From: an uncultured Clostridia bacterium
Lineage (GTDB): Bacteria; Bacillota; Clostridia; Oscillospirales; Ruminococcaceae
Direction of reading: 5' to 3'
DNA: 12,220 nt
Assembly (NCBI GenBank): GCA_937892655.1
Contig: CALBJC010000129.1
Span: 1 to 12,220, forward strand
Below the pieces are notes generated by a model. That model made no database searches and had not been told where the DNA came from. It was given only the letters and a program-made list of their open reading frames with translations. This document shows, in pieces, positions 1 through 7,880 of this stretch. Positions within the stretch are counted from its first letter, which is position 1. Each line of letters starts with the position of its first letter. Made by a program: the position numbers and the translations under genes.

Positions 1-1550
1 CTCTGAACCCTTATTTCTGTACGGGTATCTATAGAAGATGTAGCTTCGTCAAGAATGAGCATAGGAGGTAGCGAAAGCATAACTCTTGCAATACATAAAA
101 GCTGTTTTTGTCCCTGAGAAAGATTTGAACCATCCTCAGTAATTATCGTGTCATATCCCTGCGGCAAACGCTTGATAAAGCTGTGAGCAAATGCTGCTTT
201 TGCCGCTGCTACGATCTCTTCTTCAGTAGCGTCAGGTTTGCCAAATGTTATATTATCTCTTACAGTACCCGAGAACAGCCATGTCTCCTGAAGTACCATA
301 CCATAAGAGCCTCTGAGGCTCTCTCTTGTGCAATCAGTAACAGGAATACCCGCTACCTTGATGACACCTCGGTTTACATCATAAAATCTCATAAGCAGAT
401 TTATGATAGTAGTTTTACCGCAGCCGGTAGGGCCTACAATAGCTATTCTCTGACCAGGCTTTACCGAAAGATTCAGATCCTCGATAAGTGGCTTTTCCGG
501 AACATATGAGAAGTAAACATCATCGATTTCAACCGAGCCGTCGCAGTTTTTGATAACTGCGGCATTTTCAATTTCAGGCTTCTGCTCTTGCATATCAATA
601 ATTTCAAAAACTCGCTTTGCGCTTGCCAGTGCGCTCTGTAATTCAGTGATAACGCCTGAGATTTCGTTAAAAGGCTTTGTATACTGATTAGCGTATGTCA
701 AAAAGCATGAAAGCTGACCGACTGACAATCTGCCTCCTACTGCCATTACAGCTCCGAGTATGCCAACAGCGGCATATACAACGCTGTTTACAAATCGGGT
801 GGTCGGGTTTGTAAGCGCTGAGAAGAATAAGGCTTTAACGCCGCAAACTCTTAAATTTTCATTTATTTTTGAAAATCTTTCCTCTGCGTCATCCTCATAG
901 CCGAATGATTTTACAACCTTCTGATTTGAAACCATTTCGTTTACAAGAGAGGTCATTTGGCCTCTGATAACAGATTGCTCCTTGAACATATTGAATGTTC
1001 TTTTAGCAACAAATGATGAAACAAAAAGCGAAAGGGGAGTAATAACGACTACAACAAGCGTAATCTTAACGTTTATTGTAAGCATAAAAAACAGTGTGCC
1101 GATAATTGTGATAAGGCCCGTAAAAAGCTGAGTAAAGCCCATGATAAGACCGTCAGAGATCTGCTCAGTGTCAGTAACAATACGGCTTATAATATCTCCG
1201 TGTGGGTTAGTATCGATATATTTTAAATCAACATTCTGAATTTTCAAGAACGCCTTTTCTCTGATATCCTTAACCGTTTCGTATGTTATCTTGTTTGTGC
1301 AGATATTCATTATCCATTGTGCAAGGGCGGTTATTGCAATAACAATCCCAAGCTTTATCATCATATCGCGCAGTTTATCAAAATCAACATTGCCCTTGCC
1401 CACGATAAGGTCAATAGCGTCACCCGTGATAACAGGTGCCCATAATGTCAGTCCGACGCTTATTGCCGCAAAAATCAGCGAGAACAAAAGATAGTGGATA
1501 TAAGGCTTTGCAAAGCCTAAAAGCCTTGAAAGAATAGGTTTATTTTTCAT
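1..1550 (-). CDS. ABC exporter half-transporter with consensus catalytic site (3' end cut by window)
   Basis: Reading leftwards from the ATG at 1550, an uninterrupted frame of 516 codons runs off the left edge. It encodes a membrane domain followed by a nucleotide-binding domain, the layout of a type IV (ABCB/MsbA-like) multidrug or lipid exporter half. About six hydrophobic segments fill residues 15-310. Walker A is GPTGCGKT (373-380), the Q-loop is Q421, the signature is the non-canonical LSQGQ (477-481), and Walker B ends LDE with D501 and catalytic E502, followed by the SSID D-loop. Only the H-loop and C-terminal tail (roughly 60-100 residues in the family) are missing. The ATG shares its A with the TAA stop of the upstream half-transporter (TAATG), and a GGGAGG ribosome site lies at 1560-1565, so the two are translationally coupled. 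Its glutamate complements the partner's degenerate Walker B, which points to a heterodimer of the TM287/288 type. The substrate is unknown. Confidence 0.93.
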   Translation of the reverse strand, partial: MKNKPILSRLLGFAKPYIHYLLFSLIFAAISVGLTLWAPVITGDAIDLIVGKGNVDFDKLRDMMIKLGIVIAITALAQWIMNICTNKITYETVKDIREKAFLKIQNVDLKYIDTNPHGDIISRIVTDTEQISDGLIMGFTQLFTGLITIIGTLFFMLTINVKITLVVVVITPLSLFVSSFVAKRTFNMFKEQSVIRGQMTSLVNEMVSNQKVVKSFGYEDDAEERFSKINENLRVCGVKALFFSALTNPTTRFVNSVVYAAVGILGAVMAVGGRLSVGQLSCFLTYANQYTKPFNEISGVITELQSALASAKRVFEIIDMQEQKPEIENAAVIKNCDGSVEIDDVYFSYVPEKPLIEDLNLSVKPGQRIAIVGPTGCGKTTIINLLMRFYDVNRGVIKVAGIPVTDCTRESLRGSYGMVLQETWLFSGTVRDNITFGKPDATEEEIVAAAKAAFAHSFIKRLPQGYDTIITEDGSNLSQGQKQLLCIARVMLSLPPMLILDEATSSIDTRTEIRVQ

Positions 1551-3298
1551 TATTCTTTGCCTCCCTTCACAGCTTCATCAGAAGATACCTGAGAAAGACA
1601 AATTTCATTATATACCTCACAGCCTGCAAAAAGCTCATCGTGAGTGCCAATGCCAACTACAATGCCATCATCAAGAACAACAATCTTGTCAGCGCTCTTT
1701 ATACTCATACATCTCTGAGAAACGATAAATACTGTCATATTATCGGTTTTTTCTCTGAGATTCTTTCTCAGAGCCGCGTCTGTTGCATAGTCGAGTGCTG
1801 AAGATGAGTCATCAAGAATCAAGATTTCAGGCTTTGATACGAGCGCTCTTGCAATAGTAAGGCGCTGTCTCTGACCGCCGGATAAATTCTTACCGCCCTG
1901 CAGAATCATAGTATCAAGCCCATCAGGCTTTTCTCTTACAAAATCTGCAGACATCGATATTTCAAGCGCCTCCCAGATTTCTTCATCTGTAGCATCCTTC
2001 TTGCCCCACCTGATATTGTCCCTGATAGTGCCTGAGAATAAAACCGCACTCTGCGGTACAATGCCGATTTTTGAACGAAGCTGAGAGAGCTTATATTTTT
2101 TTACATCAACGCCGTCAACCAAAACCTCACCGCGATTAGCGTCATAAAAACGCGGGATAAGGTTTATAATTGATGATTTACCGCTACCCGTACCACCGAT
2201 AATACCGATAGTCTGACCAGCCATTGCGTCAAAGCTTATGTTTTCAAGCGAATATTCATCAGATTCATAAGTCATATAAACATTCCTGAAAGATACCTTA
2301 GGAGTATCAGCTGATGGCTTTAATTCTAAAATTTCATTTCCTTCATCTGTGATAGTAGGCTTTATATCAAATGTATCATTGATTCTAGCAGCACTTGCTG
2401 TTGCCTTAGTAACGTTTGTAATCAGTATCGACAATGCCATAAGAGCTAAAAGAATCTGAGTCATATAATTTACAAGCGCTATAACCTCACCTTGGGTAAT
2501 AACACCGTTATAAACCGCATTACCGCCATTTTTGATAATAACGATAATTGCAAGATTTACTATAACGTAGGTAAGAGGATTTAAAAGTGCAGAAATTCTG
2601 CCTGCCTTTACAGAAGTATCCTGAAGGTCATCGCAGGCCTGCGAAAAACGCTCAATCTCTCTGTCCTGACGTGAAAACGCTCTTATAACTCTTACACCGA
2701 CTAAATTTTCTCTTGTTATAAGAGAAATTCTGTCAAGCGTTTTCTGAATTTTTTTGTAAAGCGGAATTGAAAAAGCCATAATCGTATAGATTACAACAGC
2801 AATAACAGGTGTTGCAATCAAAAAGATGAGTGCCAGCTTTACGTTGATTGTAAACGCCATTATAAGCGCACCTAAAACTATAAAAGGAGAACGCAGAAAT
2901 AATCTTAAAATCAGGTTTACACCCGTCTGCGTCTGATTTATATCGTTTGTCATTCGGGTAATAAGTGATGGCGTGCCTATTTTATCGATCTGAGCGTGAG
3001 ATAACGAGTTTATGTGCTTGTAAAGTGCGTTTCTCAGTTGTGTGCCAAAGCCCATAGAAGCCTTTGCCGCAAAATATTGCGCTGTCAGAGAGCATACAAG
3101 CCCTGTAAAGCCAAGCAGAATTAAAACCCCACCCATTTTATAGATATGGGCGTTATCGCCATTTTTGATACCTGTATCGATAATCGATGCCATAACAAGC
3201 GGTACTATAAGCTCAAAAATAGCTTCTGTAAGCTTGAAAAGTGGCCCGATAATACTTTCTTTTATATAACCCTTAAGGTAACGAGCAAGTCTGAACAT
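1550..3298 (-). CDS. ABC exporter half-transporter with degenerate ATP site (heterodimer partner)
   Basis: This 582-residue protein has a complete exporter architecture: a transmembrane domain with about six helices (residues 15-305) and an NBD (335-575). Visible motifs are Walker A GGTGSGKS (368-375), Q-loop Q416, canonical signature LSGGQ (472-476) and Walker B ILILDD. In the last of these, D497 replaces the catalytic glutamate. The usual switch histidine is also replaced by glutamine (VSQR, Q528). Both substitutions are established hallmarks of the degenerate-site subunit of heterodimeric bacterial exporters such as TM287/288. Its intact LSGGQ would complete the catalytic site of the partner encoded immediately downstream. 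The ATG at 3298 is preceded by GGGAG at 3306-3310 and by a likely promoter. It is the first gene of a two-gene unit, with a 1-nt overlap to the next gene. It is an integral membrane protein exporting an unidentified hydrophobic or peptide substrate. Confidence 0.95.
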   Translation of the reverse strand: MFRLARYLKGYIKESIIGPLFKLTEAIFELIVPLVMASIIDTGIKNGDNAHIYKMGGVLILLGFTGLVCSLTAQYFAAKASMGFGTQLRNALYKHINSLSHAQIDKIGTPSLITRMTNDINQTQTGVNLILRLFLRSPFIVLGALIMAFTINVKLALIFLIATPVIAVVIYTIMAFSIPLYKKIQKTLDRISLITRENLVGVRVIRAFSRQDREIERFSQACDDLQDTSVKAGRISALLNPLTYVIVNLAIIVIIKNGGNAVYNGVITQGEVIALVNYMTQILLALMALSILITNVTKATASAARINDTFDIKPTITDEGNEILELKPSADTPKVSFRNVYMTYESDEYSLENISFDAMAGQTIGIIGGTGSGKSSIINLIPRFYDANRGEVLVDGVDVKKYKLSQLRSKIGIVPQSAVLFSGTIRDNIRWGKKDATDEEIWEALEISMSADFVREKPDGLDTMILQGGKNLSGGQRQRLTIARALVSKPEILILDDSSSALDYATDAALRKNLREKTDNMTVFIVSQRCMSIKSADKIVVLDDGIVVGIGTHDELFAGCEVYNEICLSQVSSDEAVKGGKE

Positions 3299-3331
3299 TA
3301 TATTTCTCCCATTATATTACATATTTAATTC

Positions 3332-3360
3332 ATTATAACACATTCTAAAAAGATTTTCCA
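3332..3360 (-). promoter_or_regulatory. extended -10 sigma-A promoter for the heterodimeric exporter pair
   Basis: On the minus strand, a TATAAT box (3337-3332) is preceded by TG at 3340-3339, giving the extended -10 form TGTTATAAT. A weaker -35-like TGGAAA lies at 3360-3355 with a 17-bp spacer (4 of 6 matches to TTGACA). The inferred transcription start at about 3325 leaves a short leader containing the GGGAG ribosome site at 3310-3306. The promoter is read from sequence only. The exporter pair is separated from the upstream ABC-2 operon by a terminator, which supports independent transcription. Confidence 0.6.
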
Positions 3361-3375
3361 CATTTTTTTGTAAAT

Positions 3376-3411
3376 AAAAATAAAAACGGAAAGATTTATT
3401 CTTCCCGTTTT
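3376..3411 (-). terminator. intrinsic terminator of the ABC-2 operon
   Basis: Reading leftwards from just after the last permease gene, the arm AAAACGGGAAGA (3411-3400) pairs with TCTTTCCGTTTT (3394-3383). This makes a 12-bp stem with one G-U pair and a 5-nt loop, followed by an interrupted T tract. It starts 20 nt after the stop codon of the permease at 3431. It separates the ABC-2 operon from the exporter pair that follows on the same strand. Confidence 0.85.
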
Positions 3412-3430
3412 GTATAAATTATTTAACTTG

Positions 3431-4579
3431 TTATTCTGACTGCCTTTTGAGCTTTGCCGCAAGTAATGCAAGTGACAAGAAAGCTATTGCAAACACAAGC
3501 TCAACTGCCATACATTCAAAAGCAGGTTTTAAGTTCTTGAGCGTTACATTGCCAAGAGGGGAGATAATGTCATTAGCCTTTACAAACCAGTAACCAGGGT
3601 TAACAACCGCACCCTTGAGAACGCTTTCTTGCATCATACTCTGCGGTACAAATACACCACCTGTGAATGCAACGCCGAGTGAAACAACGTTTGAAATGGC
3701 TGTAATGGTATTTCTGCTGTTTACAACATTTGCAACGAAAAAGCCTATCGACATACAAACCAGTGAGAAAATGAATGCGTTTATCACAAGGAACAGGCCG
3801 TTTTTAGAGAGGATGATATCCTTGTTCAAACAAATTCCCAAAATCATAAAGATTATAAAGATAACTATTGTTGTGATAACCGAGCAGAGAATAAGCGCTA
3901 AGTTGAAGTGATTAGGGTTTACCGGTGAGCATAGGTTTCTTCTCTTAATCTCACGGCTGTTTAAAATGTTGAATGCAAGCGGGATAACAAAGAGTAAAAG
4001 TGCCATTAAAGGATAAGCCAGGTAATTCATAAATGAAGCAGGGTTATATCCGCTATTGTTTTGCTTGTTGAGAACTTCAACCTGTGCTGTGTTTTCAACT
4101 GCTGCATTGATTTTATCAAAATCAAATTCGCCAAGACCGTTATAGTAAAGCTTTGCTGTTGAAAGATATGAGTTTGTCAGCATATCAATGTAAACGCCGC
4201 TTGATGAGCCAGGATACTTATATGTCTTGAGGCTCATTGGCGACTCAGTAGTAAAGCTGTCGCCAAAGCCCTCAGGTATTATGAGTACATATTCTGCAAC
4301 ACCGTATAAAACAGCGTCTTTGATTTCTTCTTCGCTGTCGCCTACGTTGACCTTAGTTGTCTGACTTGTAATGTAGCTTTCAAGATTTTTTGAAATCTCA
4401 GAGTCATCGTAGTTTACAACATCAACATTAGTTGCCTTTGAGTTAAAAGCCTCAGCTTCAGGAGGGGATGAAAGATTTGTAGTAAGAATTGCAACGCCTA
4501 CAAATATGCAGATATACATAATAACAGTACCCAGCATATTGTTGAGCATAAGCTTTGCGTATATCTTAAATGCTTGCAT
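3431..4579 (-). CDS. ABC-2 family transporter permease (second of two)
   Basis: This 382-residue integral membrane protein has the ABC-2 type (ABC2_membrane_3-like) layout. There is one N-terminal helix (about 14-33), a large extracytoplasmic domain (about 34-185), then five helices near 186-206, 226-250, 261-285, 293-313 and 354-376. Sequence around 301-330 (GVAFTGGVFVPQSMM, then VNPGYW) resembles the conserved late-helix region of such permeases. It would form the membrane channel with the 372-residue permease encoded just upstream, powered by the ATPase at 5701-6639. The ATG at 4579 is supported by AAGGGGG at 4593-4587. The gene starts 14 nt inside the upstream permease gene, so translation is probably coupled. 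It ends the operon 20 nt before a hairpin terminator. Family assignment is firm; the substrate (drug, peptide or lipid) cannot be told. Confidence 0.9.
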   Translation of the reverse strand: MQAFKIYAKLMLNNMLGTVIMYICIFVGVAILTTNLSSPPEAEAFNSKATNVDVVNYDDSEISKNLESYITSQTTKVNVGDSEEEIKDAVLYGVAEYVLIIPEGFGDSFTTESPMSLKTYKYPGSSSGVYIDMLTNSYLSTAKLYYNGLGEFDFDKINAAVENTAQVEVLNKQNNSGYNPASFMNYLAYPLMALLLFVIPLAFNILNSREIKRRNLCSPVNPNHFNLALILCSVITTIVIFIIFMILGICLNKDIILSKNGLFLVINAFIFSLVCMSIGFFVANVVNSRNTITAISNVVSLGVAFTGGVFVPQSMMQESVLKGAVVNPGYWFVKANDIISPLGNVTLKNLKPAFECMAVELVFAIAFLSLALLAAKLKRQSE

Positions 4580-5684
4580 ATTTCTGCCCCCTTGCTATTG
4601 TAAATGTAGCTACAGTAAATACAACTGTCATAATGAGAAGTATGATCACGTTTTCATAGAAACGCTCTGAAACGCCGTAGAATAAAAGACCGTACAGACC
4701 GTCAGTTATCAGGTTTACAGGGTTTATTTTCTGAATAAACGGAACATATCTGTCAAGGTAGTATTTGATGTGAGTTGACATCATACCGCTCATTGCTGAA
4801 AAGCCGAGTGAAACGCCAACGATAAGGCCGTTTTTGAAGTTTGCCGATTTCTTGACTGCAATACATACAAATCCGCCTATTGCAACACAGGTCGCTGAGC
4901 CTAAGAGTAAGAGCAGAATTATTGCTAATGTATGGTTGCCCATATCTATTGATAAGAAGTATTTTATATAAATAAAGCAAAGAACATTTGAAATGAATGT
5001 TGTAATTAAAACGCCAAGCATATTTGCCGCAAAAACTATACTTTTTCTTATAGGTGATGAGCATACTCTTGCCGCCAGCGGTGACTGATTAGCCTGAAGA
5101 GTTTCAACAACATTTATCATATTAGTTGAGCCCATCATAGCCGCCATACCAAAAATAGTGAAGAAGAAAACAGAAACTATATCGTAGTTGCCCTCTTCGT
5201 TGAGAGGAACTTCTTCAACAAAGCTTTCCTGATTGCCGATCGTTTCAATAAAGCCATTTGATAAAGCCATAGGGTTTTGTGTAACAATATCCGTTACCGC
5301 CTGAGTAGTCTGCAGATATGTATCTAAAACAAACTTTGAAATGCTCTGGTCAATACCATTCTGACCAACATAAAGCTTTAATGTATCATTTTCTGTTGTA
5401 ACAACGCCCGTAACCTTGCCATCCTTTAAAAGCTCAATTGCATTTTCATACTCATCAATTGAAAGCTCAAACATCTGAGTATCCTTCAAAACCTTGTAAA
5501 ACTGATCGCTTTCGGATGTGTTACAAACGATAAGGTTTATTTCATTGAACTTTTCGGCTGTGATATGAGAGAATGCGATATAGAATAATGTTGCAAGAAT
5601 AACAGGGAAGATAATAAGCCAGAAAGCGTCAAATTTAGTTGAGAAAATAATTTTTATTCTCGTTTTGAATGCGTGAAAAAACAA
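4566..5684 (-). CDS. ABC-2 family transporter permease (first of two), TTG start
   Basis: This 372-residue ABC-2 type permease has a first helix at about 19-39, an extracytoplasmic domain of about 125 residues, and helices near 168-190, 215-238, 250-276, 285-303 and 344-366. The stretch around 195-215 (LQANQSPLAARVCSSPIRKS) matches the cytoplasmic coupling region after the second helix, where this family usually has a similar 'aaR..sSP..k' pattern. The start is the TTG at 5684: an AGGAG ribosome site sits at 5697-5693, 8 nt upstream, and no in-frame ATG lies nearby. Sixteen bases separate it from the ATPase gene, and its 3' end overlaps the second permease by 14 nt. The two permeases differ clearly in sequence but share topology, so a heterodimeric channel is likely. 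It was probably generated by an old duplication (inference). Confidence 0.9.
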   Translation of the reverse strand: MFFHAFKTRIKIIFSTKFDAFWLIIFPVILATLFYIAFSHITAEKFNEINLIVCNTSESDQFYKVLKDTQMFELSIDEYENAIELLKDGKVTGVVTTENDTLKLYVGQNGIDQSISKFVLDTYLQTTQAVTDIVTQNPMALSNGFIETIGNQESFVEEVPLNEEGNYDIVSVFFFTIFGMAAMMGSTNMINVVETLQANQSPLAARVCSSPIRKSIVFAANMLGVLITTFISNVLCFIYIKYFLSIDMGNHTLAIILLLLLGSATCVAIGGFVCIAVKKSANFKNGLIVGVSLGFSAMSGMMSTHIKYYLDRYVPFIQKINPVNLITDGLYGLLFYGVSERFYENVIILLIMTVVFTVATFTIARGQKYASI

Positions 5685-5700
5685 AATTTATTCTCCTCTC

Positions 5701-6639
5701 TTATTCGTTGTCACGAAGCTGCTTGCCTGTAATTTCAAGGAATACGTCGTTTAAAGTAGGTAATTCTGAGTAAAGTCTGCCATAAGCGATATTATGCTCA
5801 TTTAAGTATGACAAAACGTTTGTAAGGTTGCATTTACCGTTTTTGAAGGATAATTCAAGGTTGTTATCCTTGTATGAGATATTGATGATATTCTCAAGTG
5901 ACTTAAAGCCTGAAAGCTGCTCATCTGTAAGGTTATATGCTTCAATTTCAATTCTCTCACCGAGTGAAATCATAGCTTTAAGCTCCTGATTTGTACCCTG
6001 CGCTACAATCTTACCCTTGTCAAGAATAGCTATTCTTGAGCAGATCTGCTCAACCTCATCCATATAATGTGATGTATAAATTACAGTAGCGCCCTGCTCA
6101 TTGAGTTTTTTGATACCCTCTAAGATGTTGTTTCTGCTCTGTGGGTCAACCGCAACTGTCGGTTCATCTAAAATGATAAGCTCAGGCTTGTGAGCGATAC
6201 CGCAAGCGATGTTGAGCCTTCTGAGCAAACCGCCGGAGAGCTTTTTAGGCTTGCTCTTTATAAAATCGCCAAGACCTGTAAACTCAATAGCCTCATCAAC
6301 AAGCTTTTTTCTCTCATTCTTGTCAGTAACGTAAAGACCGCAGAAATAATCGATATTATCGTAAACTGAAAGCTCCTCAAATACCGCAACATTCTGTGAA
6401 ACGATACCGATTTTTGCTTTTGTTTCATAAGATGAAGGTGTCATTTCTTTACCAAAAATCTTAATTTCGCCCTTGTCAATTTTCAGAAGTGATAAAAGGC
6501 AGTTTATAGTTGTTGATTTACCGCTTCCGTTAGGACCTAAAAGGCCAAAAATCTCACCCTTCTTGATCTGAAGGTCAAGGTGGTCAACCGCAGTAAAATC
6601 GCCGTATCTTTTAACTAAGTTTTTAATCTCAACAATCAT
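5701..6639 (-). CDS. ABC-2 exporter ATP-binding protein (DrrA/CcmA-like)
   Basis: This 312-residue cytoplasmic ATPase has all the ABC motifs: Walker A GPNGSGKST (35-43), Q-loop Q82, signature LSGG at 134-137, Walker B LIILDEP with D158 and E159, and switch H191. The signature lacks the usual glutamine (LSGGLLRRL), as in related ABC-2 ATPases that read LSGGMKRRL. The C-terminal tail (about 225-312) ends in LNDVFLEITGKQLRD, a tail typical of drug- and lipid-export ATPases of the DrrA/CcmA group. It is the first gene of the operon and powers the two permeases that follow. The ATG at 6639 has a strong AAAGGAG site at 6654-6648, 8 nt upstream. It diverges from a kinase/regulator operon across a region with dyad repeats, which suggests control by that system. 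The substrate is unknown. Confidence 0.95.
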   Translation of the reverse strand: MIVEIKNLVKRYGDFTAVDHLDLQIKKGEIFGLLGPNGSGKSTTINCLLSLLKIDKGEIKIFGKEMTPSSYETKAKIGIVSQNVAVFEELSVYDNIDYFCGLYVTDKNERKKLVDEAIEFTGLGDFIKSKPKKLSGGLLRRLNIACGIAHKPELIILDEPTVAVDPQSRNNILEGIKKLNEQGATVIYTSHYMDEVEQICSRIAILDKGKIVAQGTNQELKAMISLGERIEIEAYNLTDEQLSGFKSLENIINISYKDNNLELSFKNGKCNLTNVLSYLNEHNIAYGRLYSELPTLNDVFLEITGKQLRDNE

Positions 6640-6671
6640 TTTAATACTCCTTTGCGTGTCGTTATGCTTTA

Positions 6672-6700
6672 ATTATATATAAATGTTTGTCATATGGTAA
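6672..6700 (-). promoter_or_regulatory. promoter of the ABC-2 operon
   Basis: On the minus strand, TATAAT lies at 6677-6672, and a weak -35-like TTACCA at 6700-6695 has a 17-bp spacer. The inferred start is near 6665, about 25 nt before the ATG at 6639. The poor -35 is what one expects of an activator-dependent or regulated promoter. The first arm of the inverted repeat (6686-6695) lies within the spacer. Confidence 0.55.
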
Positions 6701-6736
6701 GTGAATTTACTCACAACTTTATATGACAAATGTCAT
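6686..6736. promoter_or_regulatory. putative operator: three TGTCAT half-sites in nested dyads
   Basis: TTTGTCATAT (6686-6695) is repeated as its exact inverse ATATGACAAA (6721-6730), a perfect 10-bp inverted repeat around 6708. The right arm also forms a perfect palindrome, ATGACA-AA-TGTCAT (6723-6736). Between the arms lies GTGA-N6-TCAC (6701-6714). The cluster sits between two divergent promoters. The 14-bp palindrome is centred at about -45 of the kinase promoter, and the left half-site lies inside the ABC promoter spacer. NarL/LuxR-type regulators bind short dyads of this kind. Binding by the neighbouring regulator is inference. Confidence 0.6.
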
Positions 6737-6738
6737 TT

Positions 6739-6767
6739 TTGACTTTTTTGATAAAAGCTGTTACAAT
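6739..6767 (+). promoter_or_regulatory. promoter of the kinase/regulator operon
   Basis: TTGACT (6739-6744), a 17-bp spacer and TACAAT (6762-6767) give a near-consensus sigma-A promoter (5 of 6 matches in each box). The start is expected near 6774, just before the ribosome site at 6783-6790. It lies 2 bp downstream of the 14-bp palindrome. It also shows that the ATG at 6730 is not in the message made from this promoter. Confidence 0.75.
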
Positions 6768-6782
6768 AATAAAAACATCAAA

Positions 6783-6801
6783 AAAGGGGGTAGTTGCCAT
6801 A
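6783..6801 (+). promoter_or_regulatory. ribosome site and likely ATA start of the histidine kinase
   Basis: AAAGGGGG (6783-6790) is followed after 8 nt by an in-frame ATA (6799-6801) and then codons for NRVVDRL. No ATG, GTG or TTG occurs in frame at a suitable distance. The next in-frame TTG (6847) is inside the first membrane helix. ATA is a rare but permitted bacterial initiator. A similar G-rich site (AAGGGGG) precedes the permease at 4579. Confidence 0.55.
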
Positions 6802-7878
6802 AACAGAGTAGTTGACAGATTAGTAGCGGTAGTATTCTGCGCATTTTTGAGCTTTTTTGCCATAAAGCCCCTTTTTGCGATAGTTGTTGTTCTAGCGGCA
6901 ATTACCATAACAAGCCTTATTGAGTATTTTGAAGATAAAAGGCTTATCATAGCGCTTACTGTCATTGTGATTATAGCGTCGCTATTTACTCCGTATGCAC
7001 TTTTTTTATTTACAGTTTTAGCGTATGACGCATTTACGGATAAGAAAACGGCAATTATATATCTGTTCTGCATATTCCCGATGTTTTTAAATGTAAGCGG
7101 TGATAATCTCTTTTTTATCGCCCTGGGTACAGTGGTAGCGGCATTACTTGTAATAATGCGTTACAGAACAGATATAGCTGATAAAATTCATCAGAGCTAC
7201 ATAAAACAGCGTGATGATTATGATGATGCCGATGTGGCGCATAAGTATGCAATGAGCAGGATTTTAAAAGAGCAGGATAACGAAATAAATGTAGCTATCC
7301 TTGCAGAGAGAAACCGCATTGCCAGAGAAATTCACGATAACGTAGGTCATCTGCTTTCAAGCTCTATTTTACAGCTTGGCGCTCTGATGACAGTAAACCG
7401 TGATGAAAATACAAACGAAATGCTCGGCGCTTTAAAGGATACTCTTTCAGAGGGTATGAACTCGGTAAGAAGCAGCGTTCATAACCTTAGAAACGAAAGT
7501 ATCGACCTTAAAAGTCAGCTTGACAGAATTATAGACAGTTATACCTTTTGCGAAATAGAGCTTTCCTATGATGTCAGCGAGGATCTAGACGCAAATTTAA
7601 AGTATGCGGTAATTGCAATAATAAAAGAATGCCTTACAAATACCTCAAAGCATTCAGACGCTACTAAGGTTAAAATCTCAGTCTATGAGCATCCGCGCCT
7701 TTTACAGCTTGTAGTGTCAGATAACGGCAGTAAGGTAATAGATAATAGAATAACAAGCGGTATGGGTATTGAAAATATAAAACAGCGAGTAAAAGCGCTC
7801 GGCGGTACTCTCAATATAGGTACATCAAATGGCTTTTCGGTATTTGCATCGTTTGTTTTGAAAAATGAAGGGGAATAA
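6799..7878 (+). CDS. sensor histidine kinase, DesK/NarX-like (HisKA_3)
   Basis: From the proposed ATA start the protein has 359 residues. The N-terminal 120 residues are strongly hydrophobic (about five or six helices with very short loops), so there is no large extracytoplasmic sensor domain. A helical linker (about 125-170) leads to the HisKA_3 dimerisation box RNRIAREIHDNVGHLL, with phospho-acceptor H179. The HATPase domain follows, with an N-box around N281 (KECLTN), a DNG motif at 308-310 and a GMGIENI lid region near 321. This matches kinases of the DesK/LiaS type, which sense the membrane or compounds within it. It ends 2 nt before the response regulator, whose ribosome site GAAGGGGA overlaps the kinase 3' end. 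An upstream ATG at 6730 would add 23 residues, but it has no ribosome site and lies before the promoter. The family call is firm; the start is less certain. Confidence 0.92.
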   Translation: MNRVVDRLVAVVFCAFLSFFAIKPLFAIVVVLAAITITSLIEYFEDKRLIIALTVIVIIASLFTPYALFLFTVLAYDAFTDKKTAIIYLFCIFPMFLNVSGDNLFFIALGTVVAALLVIMRYRTDIADKIHQSYIKQRDDYDDADVAHKYAMSRILKEQDNEINVAILAERNRIAREIHDNVGHLLSSSILQLGALMTVNRDENTNEMLGALKDTLSEGMNSVRSSVHNLRNESIDLKSQLDRIIDSYTFCEIELSYDVSEDLDANLKYAVIAIIKECLTNTSKHSDATKVKISVYEHPRLLQLVVSDNGSKVIDNRITSGMGIENIKQRVKALGGTLNIGTSNGFSVFASFVLKNEGE

Positions 7879-7880
7879 CA

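Noticed and set aside
183..509. Plus-strand open frame of 108 codons
   Set aside because: It lies antisense within the NBD of the truncated exporter gene, and its composition is unlike a protein. The minus-strand frame carries Walker A and the Q-loop here.
5701..6639. Missing glutamine in the ATPase signature (LSGGLLRRL) as a possible defect
   Set aside because: Related ABC-2 ATPases commonly read LSGGMKRRL, so lack of Q here is a family trait. All catalytic residues are intact.
6730..6798. N-terminal extension of the kinase from ATG 6730
   Set aside because: It has no ribosome site, and it lies upstream of and across a near-consensus promoter and part of the putative operator. The ribosome site at 6783-6790 fits a later start.
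6711..7073. Minus-strand open frame of 120 codons opposite the kinase
   Set aside because: It is antisense to the kinase membrane domain and its promoter, with no recognisable motif. The plus strand holds a clear kinase.
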